Assembly: GCA_028718845.1 (NCBI GenBank) | Contig: JAQULA010000076.1 | Span: 1-7,813 of the forward strand | Reading direction: 5' to 3' | DNA length: 7,813 nucleotides | Source: Candidatus Omnitrophota bacterium | Lineage (GTDB): Bacteria; Omnitrophota; Gorgyraeia; B26-G9 | Shown: one piece after another, positions 1 to 6,528 of the stretch | Layout of the letters: the number at the start of each line of letters is the position of its first letter | How positions within the stretch are numbered: position 1 is the stretch's first letter | The notes under the pieces: model-generated | The model's input: only the letters and a program-made list of their open reading frames with translations | Told to the model about the DNA's origin: nothing | Database searches by the model: none | Made by a program: the position numbers and the translations under genes

Positions 1-845
1 TTTCGGTTATTCCGGTTTCTTCCGGGCAGTCAAAACGCCAGCTTAATCTTATGCGTGATTTAAAACCGCGCATCCTGGCCTGCACGCCCAGTTACGCATT
101 GTACATGGCGGACGAGGCCAGAGAAATGAATTTTAATCCGAGCGAAAGCACGTGGGAAATCGGTATTTTCGGCGCCGAACCGTGGAGCGAGAAAATGCGC
201 GGCGAGATCGAGCGGATCTGGGACCTCAATGCTTATGATATTTACGGCTTATCGGAAATTATCGGGCCGGGCGTGGCTCAGGAATGCGCCAGGAAGAACG
301 GTCTGCATATTTACTGGGATGTGTTTTATCCGGAGGTGATCGATCCGAAAAGCGGAGAACCGGTGGCGGATGGGGAACGCGGCGAGCTGGTAATTACCAC
401 GCTTACCAAACAGGGAATTCCGTTGCTGCGCTATCGTACCCGCGATATCGTGTGCATGGAGTCGGCCCCATGTTCCTGCGGACGGACCTCCCCGCGCATC
501 AGTAAAGTGCTCGGCCGGACCGATGATATGCTGATCATCCGCGGTATTAATGTTTTTCCTTCTCAGATCGAACACGCGCTGCTGAAAATCGAAGGCACCC
601 AGCCGCATTATCAGCTTATTGTCGACCGGCAGGCCGGCGGGTTGGATATGCTGGAGGTTTTGGTAGAAGTGGAGCAGAGCTTTTTCTCGGATGAGATAAA
701 AAAACTGGAAGACCTGCGCGAACGGATCCGCAAAGAAATCGCGTCGACCCTGGGGGTCTCGCTGAAAGTGACCCTGGTGGAACATAAAACCCTGGAACGT
801 TCCGAGGGCAAGTCAAAACGGGTAATCGATAAACGTAAGATATAA
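1..845 (+). CDS. paaK: Phenylacetate-CoA ligase, C-terminal part (5' end outside window)
   Basis: AMP-forming acyl-CoA ligase that activates phenylacetate or related arylacetates to CoA thioesters via an acyl-adenylate. The reading frame is open from base 3 and continues upstream of the first in-frame ATG at 51 with 'SVIPVSSGQSKRQLNL', a typical internal PaaK stretch, so ATG 51 is not the start and the gene is cut by the window edge. About 280 of the usual 430-440 residues are present. Family marks in order: CTPSYALY, YGLSEIIGPGVA, FYPEVIDP, GELVITTLTKQGIPLLRYRTRD, a CSCGR cluster, GRTDDMLIIRG.NVFP, and the C-terminal EGKSKRVIDKRK, which holds the expected adenylation lysine. An ACT-domain gene follows 14 bases later. 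In many anaerobes this pair accompanies indolepyruvate ferredoxin oxidoreductase genes (iorAB), suggesting a role in aromatic amino acid catabolism; that upstream context is not visible here. Exact substrate is uncertain. Confidence 0.93.
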   Translation, partial: SVIPVSSGQSKRQLNLMRDLKPRILACTPSYALYMADEAREMNFNPSESTWEIGIFGAEPWSEKMRGEIERIWDLNAYDIYGLSEIIGPGVAQECARKNGLHIYWDVFYPEVIDPKSGEPVADGERGELVITTLTKQGIPLLRYRTRDIVCMESAPCSCGRTSPRISKVLGRTDDMLIIRGINVFPSQIEHALLKIEGTQPHYQLIVDRQAGGLDMLEVLVEVEQSFFSDEIKKLEDLRERIRKEIASTLGVSLKVTLVEHKTLERSEGKSKRVIDKRKI

Positions 846-859
846 AAAAAGGAGCACGT

Positions 860-1285
860 ATGAAAATCACCCAGATATCCGTATTCCTTGAAAATAAAAC
901 CGGCCGCTTGGCGGATGTGTGCAAGCTTTTAGGTAATAACCAGGTGAATATCAAGGCCTTGACCATTGCCGAAAATAAAGAATTCGGTATTCTGCGCTTA
1001 GTGGTGGATAAGCCGAAAATCGCGCTGGAGGTATTGCGCAAAGAACAGTTCGTGGCTGAGCGCACCGATATCGTTGCCGTGGAGGTTGACGATCGGCCCG
1101 GCGGGCTGGCCAGACTGCTGGATTTTATGGGCAAGCATGATTTGAATATCGAGTATATGTACGGCTTTATGGAAAAGCGTTCGGAAAAGGCGCTGATGGT
1201 CTTTCGCTTCGATGACGCCCAGAAAGCGATTAACGCCCTGGTTAAAAACGGCTATGGCGTGGTTACCGAGGCGGCGTTGCAATAG
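860..1285 (+). CDS. Tandem ACT-domain amino acid-binding regulatory protein
   Basis: A 141-residue protein made of two ACT domains and nothing else. Domain 1 spans about residues 1-66, with its ligand-loop segment ENKTGRLADV at 11-20. Domain 2 spans about 72-138, starting with DDRPGGLARLLDFM at 78-90 and followed by LNIEYMYGF. ACT domains bind amino acids and dimerise; small two-ACT proteins encoded beside paaK are common in anaerobes and probably sense an aromatic amino acid or modulate the ligase, but the role is not established. The start is supported by AAAAGGAG just upstream with good spacing. The gene is the second in an operon with the ligase (14-base gap, no promoter between). No catalytic domain is attached, so a metabolic enzyme role is unlikely. 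Confidence 0.88.
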   Translation: MKITQISVFLENKTGRLADVCKLLGNNQVNIKALTIAENKEFGILRLVVDKPKIALEVLRKEQFVAERTDIVAVEVDDRPGGLARLLDFMGKHDLNIEYMYGFMEKRSEKALMVFRFDDAQKAINALVKNGYGVVTEAALQ

Positions 1286-1355
1286 TTTTATCCGCGGATA
1301 ATTGTTTCCGGCCGTTTTTGGGTATGAACCGAACGCCCCTCTGTTCCCGGAATGC

Positions 1356-1378
1356 GGGGATCGCCGGTCCCTGTTTTT
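1356..1378 (+). terminator. Probable intrinsic terminator of the paaK-ACT operon
   Basis: GGGATC (1357-1362) pairs with GGTCCC (1366-1371), including one T.G wobble, around a three-base loop. It is followed by TG and five T. It lies about 70 bases after the ACT stop codon and before the next promoter. The stem is short and the T run interrupted, so the call is moderate. No better hairpin-plus-T structure was seen in the gap. Confidence 0.45.
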
Positions 1379-1403
1379 AGCCGGGTCGCATCCGCTTAAT
1401 TTC

Positions 1404-1430
1404 CCAATCATGTTATTGGTTTACCGCCAA
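1404..1430. repeat. CCAAT / ATTGG inverted repeat upstream of the giant-gene promoter
   Basis: CCAAT (1404-1408) and ATTGG (1415-1419) are inverted around six bases, and a further CCAA lies at 1427-1430. The element sits about 25-50 bases upstream of the -35 box at 1453, a position where an activator or repressor could bind. The arms are only 5 bases, so chance is quite possible. Confidence 0.2.
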
Positions 1431-1452
1431 AGAGTTACATCCTTTATTCCCA

Positions 1453-1481
1453 TTGCGCGAATCGAAAAACTGTGGTATGCT
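1453..1481 (+). promoter_or_regulatory. Extended -10 sigma-70-type promoter for the 1366-residue ORF
   Basis: TTGCGC (1453-1458), 17 bases, then TATGCT (1476-1481) with a TG extended -10 at 1473-1474. Transcription would begin near 1488 and give a leader of about 65 bases. It is the best promoter in the 268-base gap between the ACT gene and the large ORF. Confidence 0.55.
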
Positions 1482-1485
1482 TTAA

Positions 1486-1515
1486 CGCCTTTTTAGGCGG
1501 CTATTTAATGCCGCC
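1486..1515 (+). promoter_or_regulatory. Leader with two mutually exclusive hairpins
   Basis: Hairpin A is CGCCT (1486-1490), loop TTTT, AGGCG (1495-1499). Hairpin B is GGCGGC (1496-1501), eight-base A/T loop, GCCGCC (1510-1515). They share bases 1496-1499 and cannot form together. They lie at the very start of the predicted mRNA, upstream of the ribosome binding site at 1537-1542. No T run follows either, so they are not terminators. They could tune mRNA stability or ribosome access; this is inference. Confidence 0.4.
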
Positions 1516-1553
1516 GGATCAAGGGATATTTCGCGTAAGGGGAATCGAATGTT

Positions 1554-1649
1554 ATGTTCCGATTGAGCTTAAAAAATAAACGTATTATTATCAAAATAAC
1601 CGGGATTTTTCTGGTCCAGGCAATGATGCTGCCGTTGCCGGTTTTCGGC
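1554..1649 (+). other. Signal peptide or membrane anchor of the giant protein (residues 1-32)
   Basis: Five basic residues within the first 14 are followed by the hydrophobic run ITGIFLVQAMMLPLPVF and then a charged R-E-P. V30 and G32 fit the -3 and -1 positions of signal peptidase I. The positive-inside rule would place the rest of the chain outside the cytoplasm. No second convincing membrane helix is seen in the remaining 1330 residues. Confidence 0.65.
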
Positions 1650-4600
1650 CGGGAACCCGGGGCAACGCTTTCTCCGCACTTGATCGTCTCTGCGCCGACT
1701 TTTCAGGATGTATTTCGCGAGCGGATAGTGCTATCGGAAAACCGGGAAACCGGACGCAAACAGCCTCCCCAGGGAAAACGGCAATGGAGCGATATTAAGG
1801 AAAAACAGCTGATCCAGTCGATTGCCCGGAACGTGCCGTTCGGCAGGCAGCTTAGTGAACAGCAGAAATTTTTGTTGTCCCGGGAACTCCGCGCCGACGA
1901 ATCGGCTGTCCGGGAAAAAGCCTCCGCCCTGGTATTTATCCGGAATAATTTCCTGACCATGAGCAACGACGCCCTGGTCGAAGCGCTTAACCGTCAAGCG
2001 CAGCGGTTCAGCTGGAACAAAAGCGCGGTAAAACGCCGGCTGGCCTGGTTTGACTATACGCGCTGGGACCGGGTCCAAAAGCGCCGGCTCTGGGAATTGT
2101 TTCGCGACGGCATCGAAGCCGAACAGATCGGGGAACTAAGCCGGCAGTTCAAAAAACCCCCCGAGGAAATTTACGCGCTGCTGGATACTTATGAAAATAT
2201 TTCCAAGGTATACTTTGACCGGGGGTTTGATGCGCTTTGCCTGCGGATGGATTGTGACCGGAACGACAGTCGCGGGCGCGCGCTGCGCCGCCTGATCAAT
2301 GAAGAATTGGGGCTGCATATCTGGACGGCCCGGGAACGGGTCGCTTTGTTCGAGCGTATGTCGGACGATTGGGCGGTGCTGGCCGGGGATCTCGATAAAA
2401 CGCCGTACGCGATTGTGAAAAAACTGCGTGAATTTCCCGTCTACATCGAGCGTTTGTTGGCAACCGAAAAACCGGGGCAGGCTCAGGCGCTGGTGAGCAG
2501 CATCCTTGCGCACGGAGGGGAGCGGGCCGTAATAAAATTACAAAAATTACTGTTGCCGGAAAAAGAAGGCGGTTTGGCGTTAAGCCGGCGCAATTTCCGG
2601 AACTATATTTTTTCCCGCCTGCTGGAATATTCTTTCGGAGGCCGGGAAAAAATCCGCAGGGTTTCCCAGGAAGAAATCGGCAGGGTTAATCTGGAAGAAC
2701 TGAAGGCGCTGGGACACGTGGTTGTTCGGGGAGTCCTGCAAAAGGACGGGGTTATCTATTACGGCCGGCGCTGGGGGAAGTTTCCGGTCCATGGCGGGTC
2801 GGCCTATCAACTTGAATTTGACAATGGGGTCCCGGTCCGCATATTTTTCGAAGACGAAGCGGTAATGCACGAATTCTTCCCGATCATTTCCCCGGAAACC
2901 GGAGAAATCATTGCGGTGCATACCGGAAAAATACTCCGGGATAAATTTTTAAAATACGGCGATTTTATCACGACCACCTATCTGGCGGAAGACGGCCGCC
3001 TGGCGCTCGGCGGCGGCCGGCCCCGTGTTGACGGGACCATGCCGGAAAAAAACAGCGCCTGGGGTAAACTGGGGCGCGTTTTTGCCGGAGAAAAGGTCCG
3101 GATCACCGTCCGCGACGCGTTGGTGACGCATTGCGCTTCGCTGGAATCTAACCTGAACCGGGATTTTGTCCTGGTATGGAAAAAATCAGAACGGCGCTAT
3201 GTGTCGGCGTTCTTGAACCGGCTTTATAAAGACGAATTCGACCTGCTGGGTCCGGATTATGAGCTCCACGGCCTGCTGCTTTCCAAAGACGGTTCGTTGA
3301 ATATCGGCAGCCGCGAGAACTGGATCGATTTCAGCCGGAAGCACGGATATCAAAAAACAATCATCGATGACATGGTCAATGTCGACGGAGAAACATTTAT
3401 TCTCGGCGCGAAAGTGACCGCTAACGGGGTTGTCCTGACGGAACGGCGTCTGGCCCAGGTTTTTGCCGCTGTGCCGGGGGCGGAGGATGATTTTTCCCGC
3501 GGCGCGCTGGTCGATGTTTTTGAAAAATGGAGCGGCCGGAAACTGGTCGATAAACAGGGCCGGCCCCTGACCGACTATATCGTCGCGAATATGCATGTTT
3601 CCGCCAACGGATATACCGGATGGAATGATGCCCGGGCGTGGTTCCCTTACTTCGCGCATGCCGCCGTGGAATTTAAGATAATCAACGGAGAAAAAGCCTT
3701 TATCAAATTCCTTACGGATAAAGAGGGGAATCCGGTCACGGATTATGAAGGCAATGCGCTGGTTATCGATTTGCGCCGGGATATCCTGACGCAGTTGGCG
3801 GAAAAATCCCCGGTTTATGGGAAGCGGCGTTTAGAGAGTTCGCGCGAGTGTTTTGAAGCCGGCCGCCGGCGGTTTAAAGCCGGTGATTACCGCAAGGCGC
3901 TGATGCTGTTTGTGCGGATATTGTACCTCAAAGATGCCCGGGTGATCCCGTTGTGGGACGAGGATCTGTTGTCGGCGAAGATCGGGGTGTATATCGACCG
4001 CTGCCGCGAAAAGTTACAGGCTGAGCAGCGGATAAAAGCGGTCGAGCTGCTTCGTGCCCGTATCCACAAAGGATTTATCCGTGCGAAGATTTTAAACAAA
4101 GAGAAAAAATTTTCCCAAGCCGGACGGTTGTTGCGGGTGTTGGAGCGGGTGCTTGAAAATATGTCCGCCCCGGAGTTGGAGGATATGCGGGCAGAGATCG
4201 GCAGATACCGCGACTACTGCCGCATGTTGATGCGCGAAGAAATTGAAGCCCGGCGCAAAGAAGACATTTCCCGGCAGTATGAACAGGCGAGAGAAATGTT
4301 TTACGACAATCTCTATCCGGATGCGCAGCGTCAGTTTAACGGACTGGTAACCCGGCTTTCCGCGTTGCCGGACTCGGAGCATTTCCGGATTATTAAAGAA
4401 AAATCCCGGGAATATATTGAGCAATGCGTGGCCCTGCGCGCCGCCGCCGCGGTTCGGGAAAAAGAACTCCGCTGGCTGGAAAGAACAACGTTTATTTTTA
4501 ATAAAGCGCAGGAATTGTTTTTTGCGGAAGATTATAACGGCGCGGTAAAAGGGCTTAAACAGGTCTTTTCCCGGCTGGGTTCTCCGGATTGCTCGGATAA

Positions 4601-5654
4601 TGAAGCGGCCGGGATTGTGCTCCGGCAGGCCGAGTCCTTGTATCAGCATTGCCTGAAGATCCGGCAGCTCGCCGATATCGATAATCTGTATGTCCAGGCA
4701 AACGAGTTGAAGCGGCAGCGGAAATTTAAAAGCGCGATCAAAAAATACCGGAAAATCATCGCGCTTGCCGGCGAGAACGGGGAGGCGTCCGAGACCGCCA
4801 GAGACGGGATCAGCGAATGTTTGTTCCAGCTTGAAAATAACGGCCCGGACAGTTCGGAAGTGGCCCCTTTCTCTCTGGCGAAGTCTTATAACGAGCGGAT
4901 AATACTCTCCCCGGAGGTCGAGGCTGAACTGGTGGAAAAGATACGCTGCGGAGATGCCGCGGCAAAACTGAAATTCGTGGAACAGCATATCTGGATGGTG
5001 AAAAAAATCATGCGGGAAAAATACCGTTTTGATCAGGACACGTTCGACGAGTTTGTCCAGGAGGGAATCGTTTCTTTGTACGGTGTGGTGGAGGATTTCG
5101 TGCGCGAAAGGGCAATGATCGCCGAACCGTTCCGGGTTTTCGCCGAGCAGCGGCTGGCGGCGCTGATCGACGAGGAGCGCAAAAAAAAGAACGGGTATGT
5201 TTATAAGGAAAGGTCGCTGTATGTAACCGGTAACAACGGCAAAAATAACGATAAAGGGTCGAAAGAGGACTTGAATATCCTGGATATGTTTGCCGCTGAA
5301 GATCATCCCCAGGTGCGCTTGGACCAGTCGATCGATTTTAAGAACGGGGCCATCGAAGACGGTTTTCTTGTCCGGGCATTGAAGCGGCTGGCTCCGCAGG
5401 AGAAAGTTGTTTTGATTCAGCATGTCGTCGAGGACAAGGATATCGCGTTCATCGCCGCGGGATTGGGAATCGGCGAGGATGAGGTTAAGGAGCATTTACA
5501 GCGAGCGATCCAAAAAATACGGCAGGGCGCCGTTGCCGAAGGGGTAAACCTGGATGCCTGGAAACTCTCCGAAGACGCCGAAGAATTTTTTCATCAAATG
5601 TTACCTTTGCGCGACGACAGGTCCCTCCCGGTTTTTGTGGAAACGGCAGTGTAA
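1554..5654 (+). CDS. Giant multidomain protein: signal-like N-terminus, Myb/SANT-like units, TPR-like repeats, C-terminal sigma-70-like module
   Basis: An uninterrupted 1366-residue ORF that I do not recognise as a named family. Residues 1-32 look like a Sec signal peptide or anchor: basic start (R3, K7, K9, R10, K14), hydrophobic stretch to about 31, and a possible V-F-G cleavage site. Residues 78-294 are helical with repeated Myb/SANT-like units. About 380-745 is beta-rich with DG turns. About 765-1095 carries five TPR-like units. Residues 1112-1325 match sigma-70 regions 2 and 4. A basic, polar tail ends the chain. The start is ATG 1554, 11 bases after AAGGGG; an ATG at 1549 is better spaced but opens only a five-codon frame. 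Its neighbour downstream is convergent, 13 bases away. Known sigma factors are cytoplasmic and usually 160-650 residues, so size and N-terminus are both odd. Function unknown; a regulator linking envelope sensing to transcription is one possibility, and a domesticated sigma-like fold another. Confidence 0.9.
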   Translation: MFRLSLKNKRIIIKITGIFLVQAMMLPLPVFGREPGATLSPHLIVSAPTFQDVFRERIVLSENRETGRKQPPQGKRQWSDIKEKQLIQSIARNVPFGRQLSEQQKFLLSRELRADESAVREKASALVFIRNNFLTMSNDALVEALNRQAQRFSWNKSAVKRRLAWFDYTRWDRVQKRRLWELFRDGIEAEQIGELSRQFKKPPEEIYALLDTYENISKVYFDRGFDALCLRMDCDRNDSRGRALRRLINEELGLHIWTARERVALFERMSDDWAVLAGDLDKTPYAIVKKLREFPVYIERLLATEKPGQAQALVSSILAHGGERAVIKLQKLLLPEKEGGLALSRRNFRNYIFSRLLEYSFGGREKIRRVSQEEIGRVNLEELKALGHVVVRGVLQKDGVIYYGRRWGKFPVHGGSAYQLEFDNGVPVRIFFEDEAVMHEFFPIISPETGEIIAVHTGKILRDKFLKYGDFITTTYLAEDGRLALGGGRPRVDGTMPEKNSAWGKLGRVFAGEKVRITVRDALVTHCASLESNLNRDFVLVWKKSERRYVSAFLNRLYKDEFDLLGPDYELHGLLLSKDGSLNIGSRENWIDFSRKHGYQKTIIDDMVNVDGETFILGAKVTANGVVLTERRLAQVFAAVPGAEDDFSRGALVDVFEKWSGRKLVDKQGRPLTDYIVANMHVSANGYTGWNDARAWFPYFAHAAVEFKIINGEKAFIKFLTDKEGNPVTDYEGNALVIDLRRDILTQLAEKSPVYGKRRLESSRECFEAGRRRFKAGDYRKALMLFVRILYLKDARVIPLWDEDLLSAKIGVYIDRCREKLQAEQRIKAVELLRARIHKGFIRAKILNKEKKFSQAGRLLRVLERVLENMSAPELEDMRAEIGRYRDYCRMLMREEIEARRKEDISRQYEQAREMFYDNLYPDAQRQFNGLVTRLSALPDSEHFRIIKEKSREYIEQCVALRAAAAVREKELRWLERTTFIFNKAQELFFAEDYNGAVKGLKQVFSRLGSPDCSDNEAAGIVLRQAESLYQHCLKIRQLADIDNLYVQANELKRQRKFKSAIKKYRKIIALAGENGEASETARDGISECLFQLENNGPDSSEVAPFSLAKSYNERIILSPEVEAELVEKIRCGDAAAKLKFVEQHIWMVKKIMREKYRFDQDTFDEFVQEGIVSLYGVVEDFVRERAMIAEPFRVFAEQRLAALIDEERKKKNGYVYKERSLYVTGNNGKNNDKGSKEDLNILDMFAAEDHPQVRLDQSIDFKNGAIEDGFLVRALKRLAPQEKVVLIQHVVEDKDIAFIAAGLGIGEDEVKEHLQRAIQKIRQGAVAEGVNLDAWKLSEDAEEFFHQMLPLRDDRSLPVFVETAV
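1782..2468 (+). other. Region of repeated Myb/SANT-like helical units (about residues 77-305)
   Basis: At least three, perhaps four, helical units open with an aromatic or W residue (W78, F133, W171, W257) and close with a helix starting from a small or polar turn: DESAVREKA, NKSAVKRRLAWF, PPEEIYALLDTY and TPYAIVKKLREF. The last unit (257-294) is the clearest: W-T-x-R-E, then W273 after 15 residues, then LAGDLDKTPYAIVKKL, which follows the Myb/SANT pattern of an acidic entry and a T-x-x-[AV]-V recognition helix. Such folds often bind DNA; similarity is by eye only. Confidence 0.45.
3846..4838 (+). other. Five TPR-like units, each followed by a cysteine-bearing helix (residues 765-1095)
   Basis: TPR-like helix pairs begin near residues 767, 841, 909, 982 and 1046, for example FEAGRRRFKAGDYRKALMLF and YVQANELKRQRKFKSAIKKY. 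Each is followed, 43-51 residues on, by a helix containing one cysteine: C817, C889, C958, C1033 and C1089. Period is about 64-74 residues, longer than a 34-residue TPR, so each unit probably holds a TPR pair or a TPR plus one extra helix. TPR arrays mediate protein binding. Confidence 0.6.
4887..5528 (+). other. Sigma-70-like module, regions 2 and 4 (residues 1112-1325)
   Basis: Region 1.2/2.1 entry: LSPEVEAELVEKIRCGD then AAKLKFVEQHIWMVKKIMREKY (about 1118-1157). Region 2.2, the core polymerase-binding helix, is DEFVQEGIVSLYGVVEDF (1165-1182). Region 2.3/2.4 is FRVFAEQRLAALIDEERKKK (1193-1212), closest to the FliA/group 3 type pattern F-x-x-[YF]-A-x-Q-R-[IL]. A linker (about 1215-1265) with LNILDMFAAED resembles the 3.2 segment; region 3.0/3.1 is reduced. 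Region 4 is RALKRLAPQEKVVLIQH with an HTH at about 1294-1322. This order and spacing are what sigma factors have; activity is not shown. Confidence 0.8.
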
Positions 5655-5667
5655 CCGTTCCCGGTAT

Positions 5668-6522
5668 TTAATCGATGATGATCACTTTCGTCCCCAGAGG
5701 AATGAGGTCGTAGAGTTCTTCGACATCGGCATTGAGCATGCGGATACAGCCGTGGCTGACCTGACGTCCGATAAGCTCCGGCTGGATCGTGCCGTGAATT
5801 CCATACTGGGGTTTATCCAATCCCAGCCAGCGGGTGCCCAGGGCGTTGCGCGGGTTGTCCGGGGCAATGACTTCTCCTTTATGGAACCAGGTTGGATTGC
5901 TTATCTTGGAGGTGATCGTGAATTCTCCGGCCGGAGTGCCTCCTTCCGCGCCGGTGGCAATGGGGTAGGTTTTGATGATTTCCGCGTCGGTTTTCAGGAC
6001 CAGGCGATTGTTGGTCTTATCCACGATAATCGTGAACGGCGCGTTCCAGACGCGCAGGGTTTGCCCGGGCCGGATGCGGGTGGTGGTTAACGAATTATTT
6101 TCGACGATCAATGTCAGGGTGGTGTGGAATCTGCGGGCCAGTTTATCGAGGCTCTCTCCGGGCTGTACCGTATAAACGATGCTTTCCGGAGGGATAACGA
6201 TGCCGGACCGGATAATGCCGATATTGGCCTGGGCCAGTTTTTTTTCAACCAGGGACAGGTTGGGATAGTCCGGGTATTCTTGCCGGAGTTGTTTATAGGC
6301 TTGTTTCGCCTGTACCCAATCCCGATTATTGTCGTAGGCCAGCGCCCGCTCATATACCGCTTGCCCGGGATGAGGATTTTGCGGGGCCTCGGATTGCGGC
6401 GATTCCGCGGCGGCAACTACCCCGGGGCAGGACAGCCGCAGGGCAATGAGCCCGGCGCTAATAATTATCCTCAGCGGCAGGATAAGCGGAGTCGGTCTTT
6501 TAGGCAACGCTGCAGTAGGCAT
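5668..6522 (-). CDS. LysM plus L,D-transpeptidase (YkuD) cell-wall protein
   Basis: A 284-residue envelope enzyme expected to make 3-3 peptidoglycan cross-links or attach proteins to peptidoglycan. Residues 10-39 form a signal peptide ending A-A-A before E40. Residues 53-100 resemble a single TPR pair (AVYERALAYDNNRDWVQAKQAY). A LysM domain spans about 116-158 (YTVQPGESLDKLARRF to RIRPGQTLRVW) and should bind glycan. The YkuD domain spans about 162-284, with GIHGT (H243) and the catalytic SHGCIR motif (H257, C259, R261). All catalytic residues are present. C32 lies in the signal but R29 at -3 makes a lipobox unlikely. The gene is convergent with the giant ORF (13 bases between stop codons). 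A promoter ends six bases before the ATG, suggesting a leaderless transcript; the next possible start would be TTG at codon 6, with no ribosome binding site. Confidence 0.92.
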   Translation of the reverse strand: MPTAALPKRPTPLILPLRIIISAGLIALRLSCPGVVAAAESPQSEAPQNPHPGQAVYERALAYDNNRDWVQAKQAYKQLRQEYPDYPNLSLVEKKLAQANIGIIRSGIVIPPESIVYTVQPGESLDKLARRFHTTLTLIVENNSLTTTRIRPGQTLRVWNAPFTIIVDKTNNRLVLKTDAEIIKTYPIATGAEGGTPAGEFTITSKISNPTWFHKGEVIAPDNPRNALGTRWLGLDKPQYGIHGTIQPELIGRQVSHGCIRMLNADVEELYDLIPLGTKVIIID

Positions 6523-6528
6523 GATCCT

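Noticed and set aside
51..53. ATG 51 as the start of the ligase
   Set aside because: The frame is open to the left edge with PaaK-like residues before it, so the true start lies outside the window.
616..1134. 172-codon minus-strand open frame across the paaK-ACT junction
   Set aside because: It is antisense to both conserved genes and is low-complexity, rich in S, R and P.
1289..1300. Perfect 12-base palindrome TATCCGCGGATA after the ACT gene
   Set aside because: It has no loop and no following T run, so it is not a terminator. A protein-binding site is possible but nothing else supports it.
4092..5495. 467-codon open frame on the minus strand inside the giant ORF
   Set aside because: It is fully antisense to the TPR and sigma-like regions, whose protein motifs are clear. 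Its translation shows no recognisable domain, and it has no supporting promoter or ribosome binding site that I can see.
5554..6090. 178-codon plus-strand open frame across the end of the giant ORF and the L,D-transpeptidase gene
   Set aside because: It overlaps two well-supported genes in other frames and its protein has no family signal. It is a shadow of GC-rich coding sequence.
6427..6429. Lipoprotein cysteine (C32) in the L,D-transpeptidase signal
   Set aside because: The residues before it are R-L-S, not a lipobox, while A-A-A before E40 fits signal peptidase I well.
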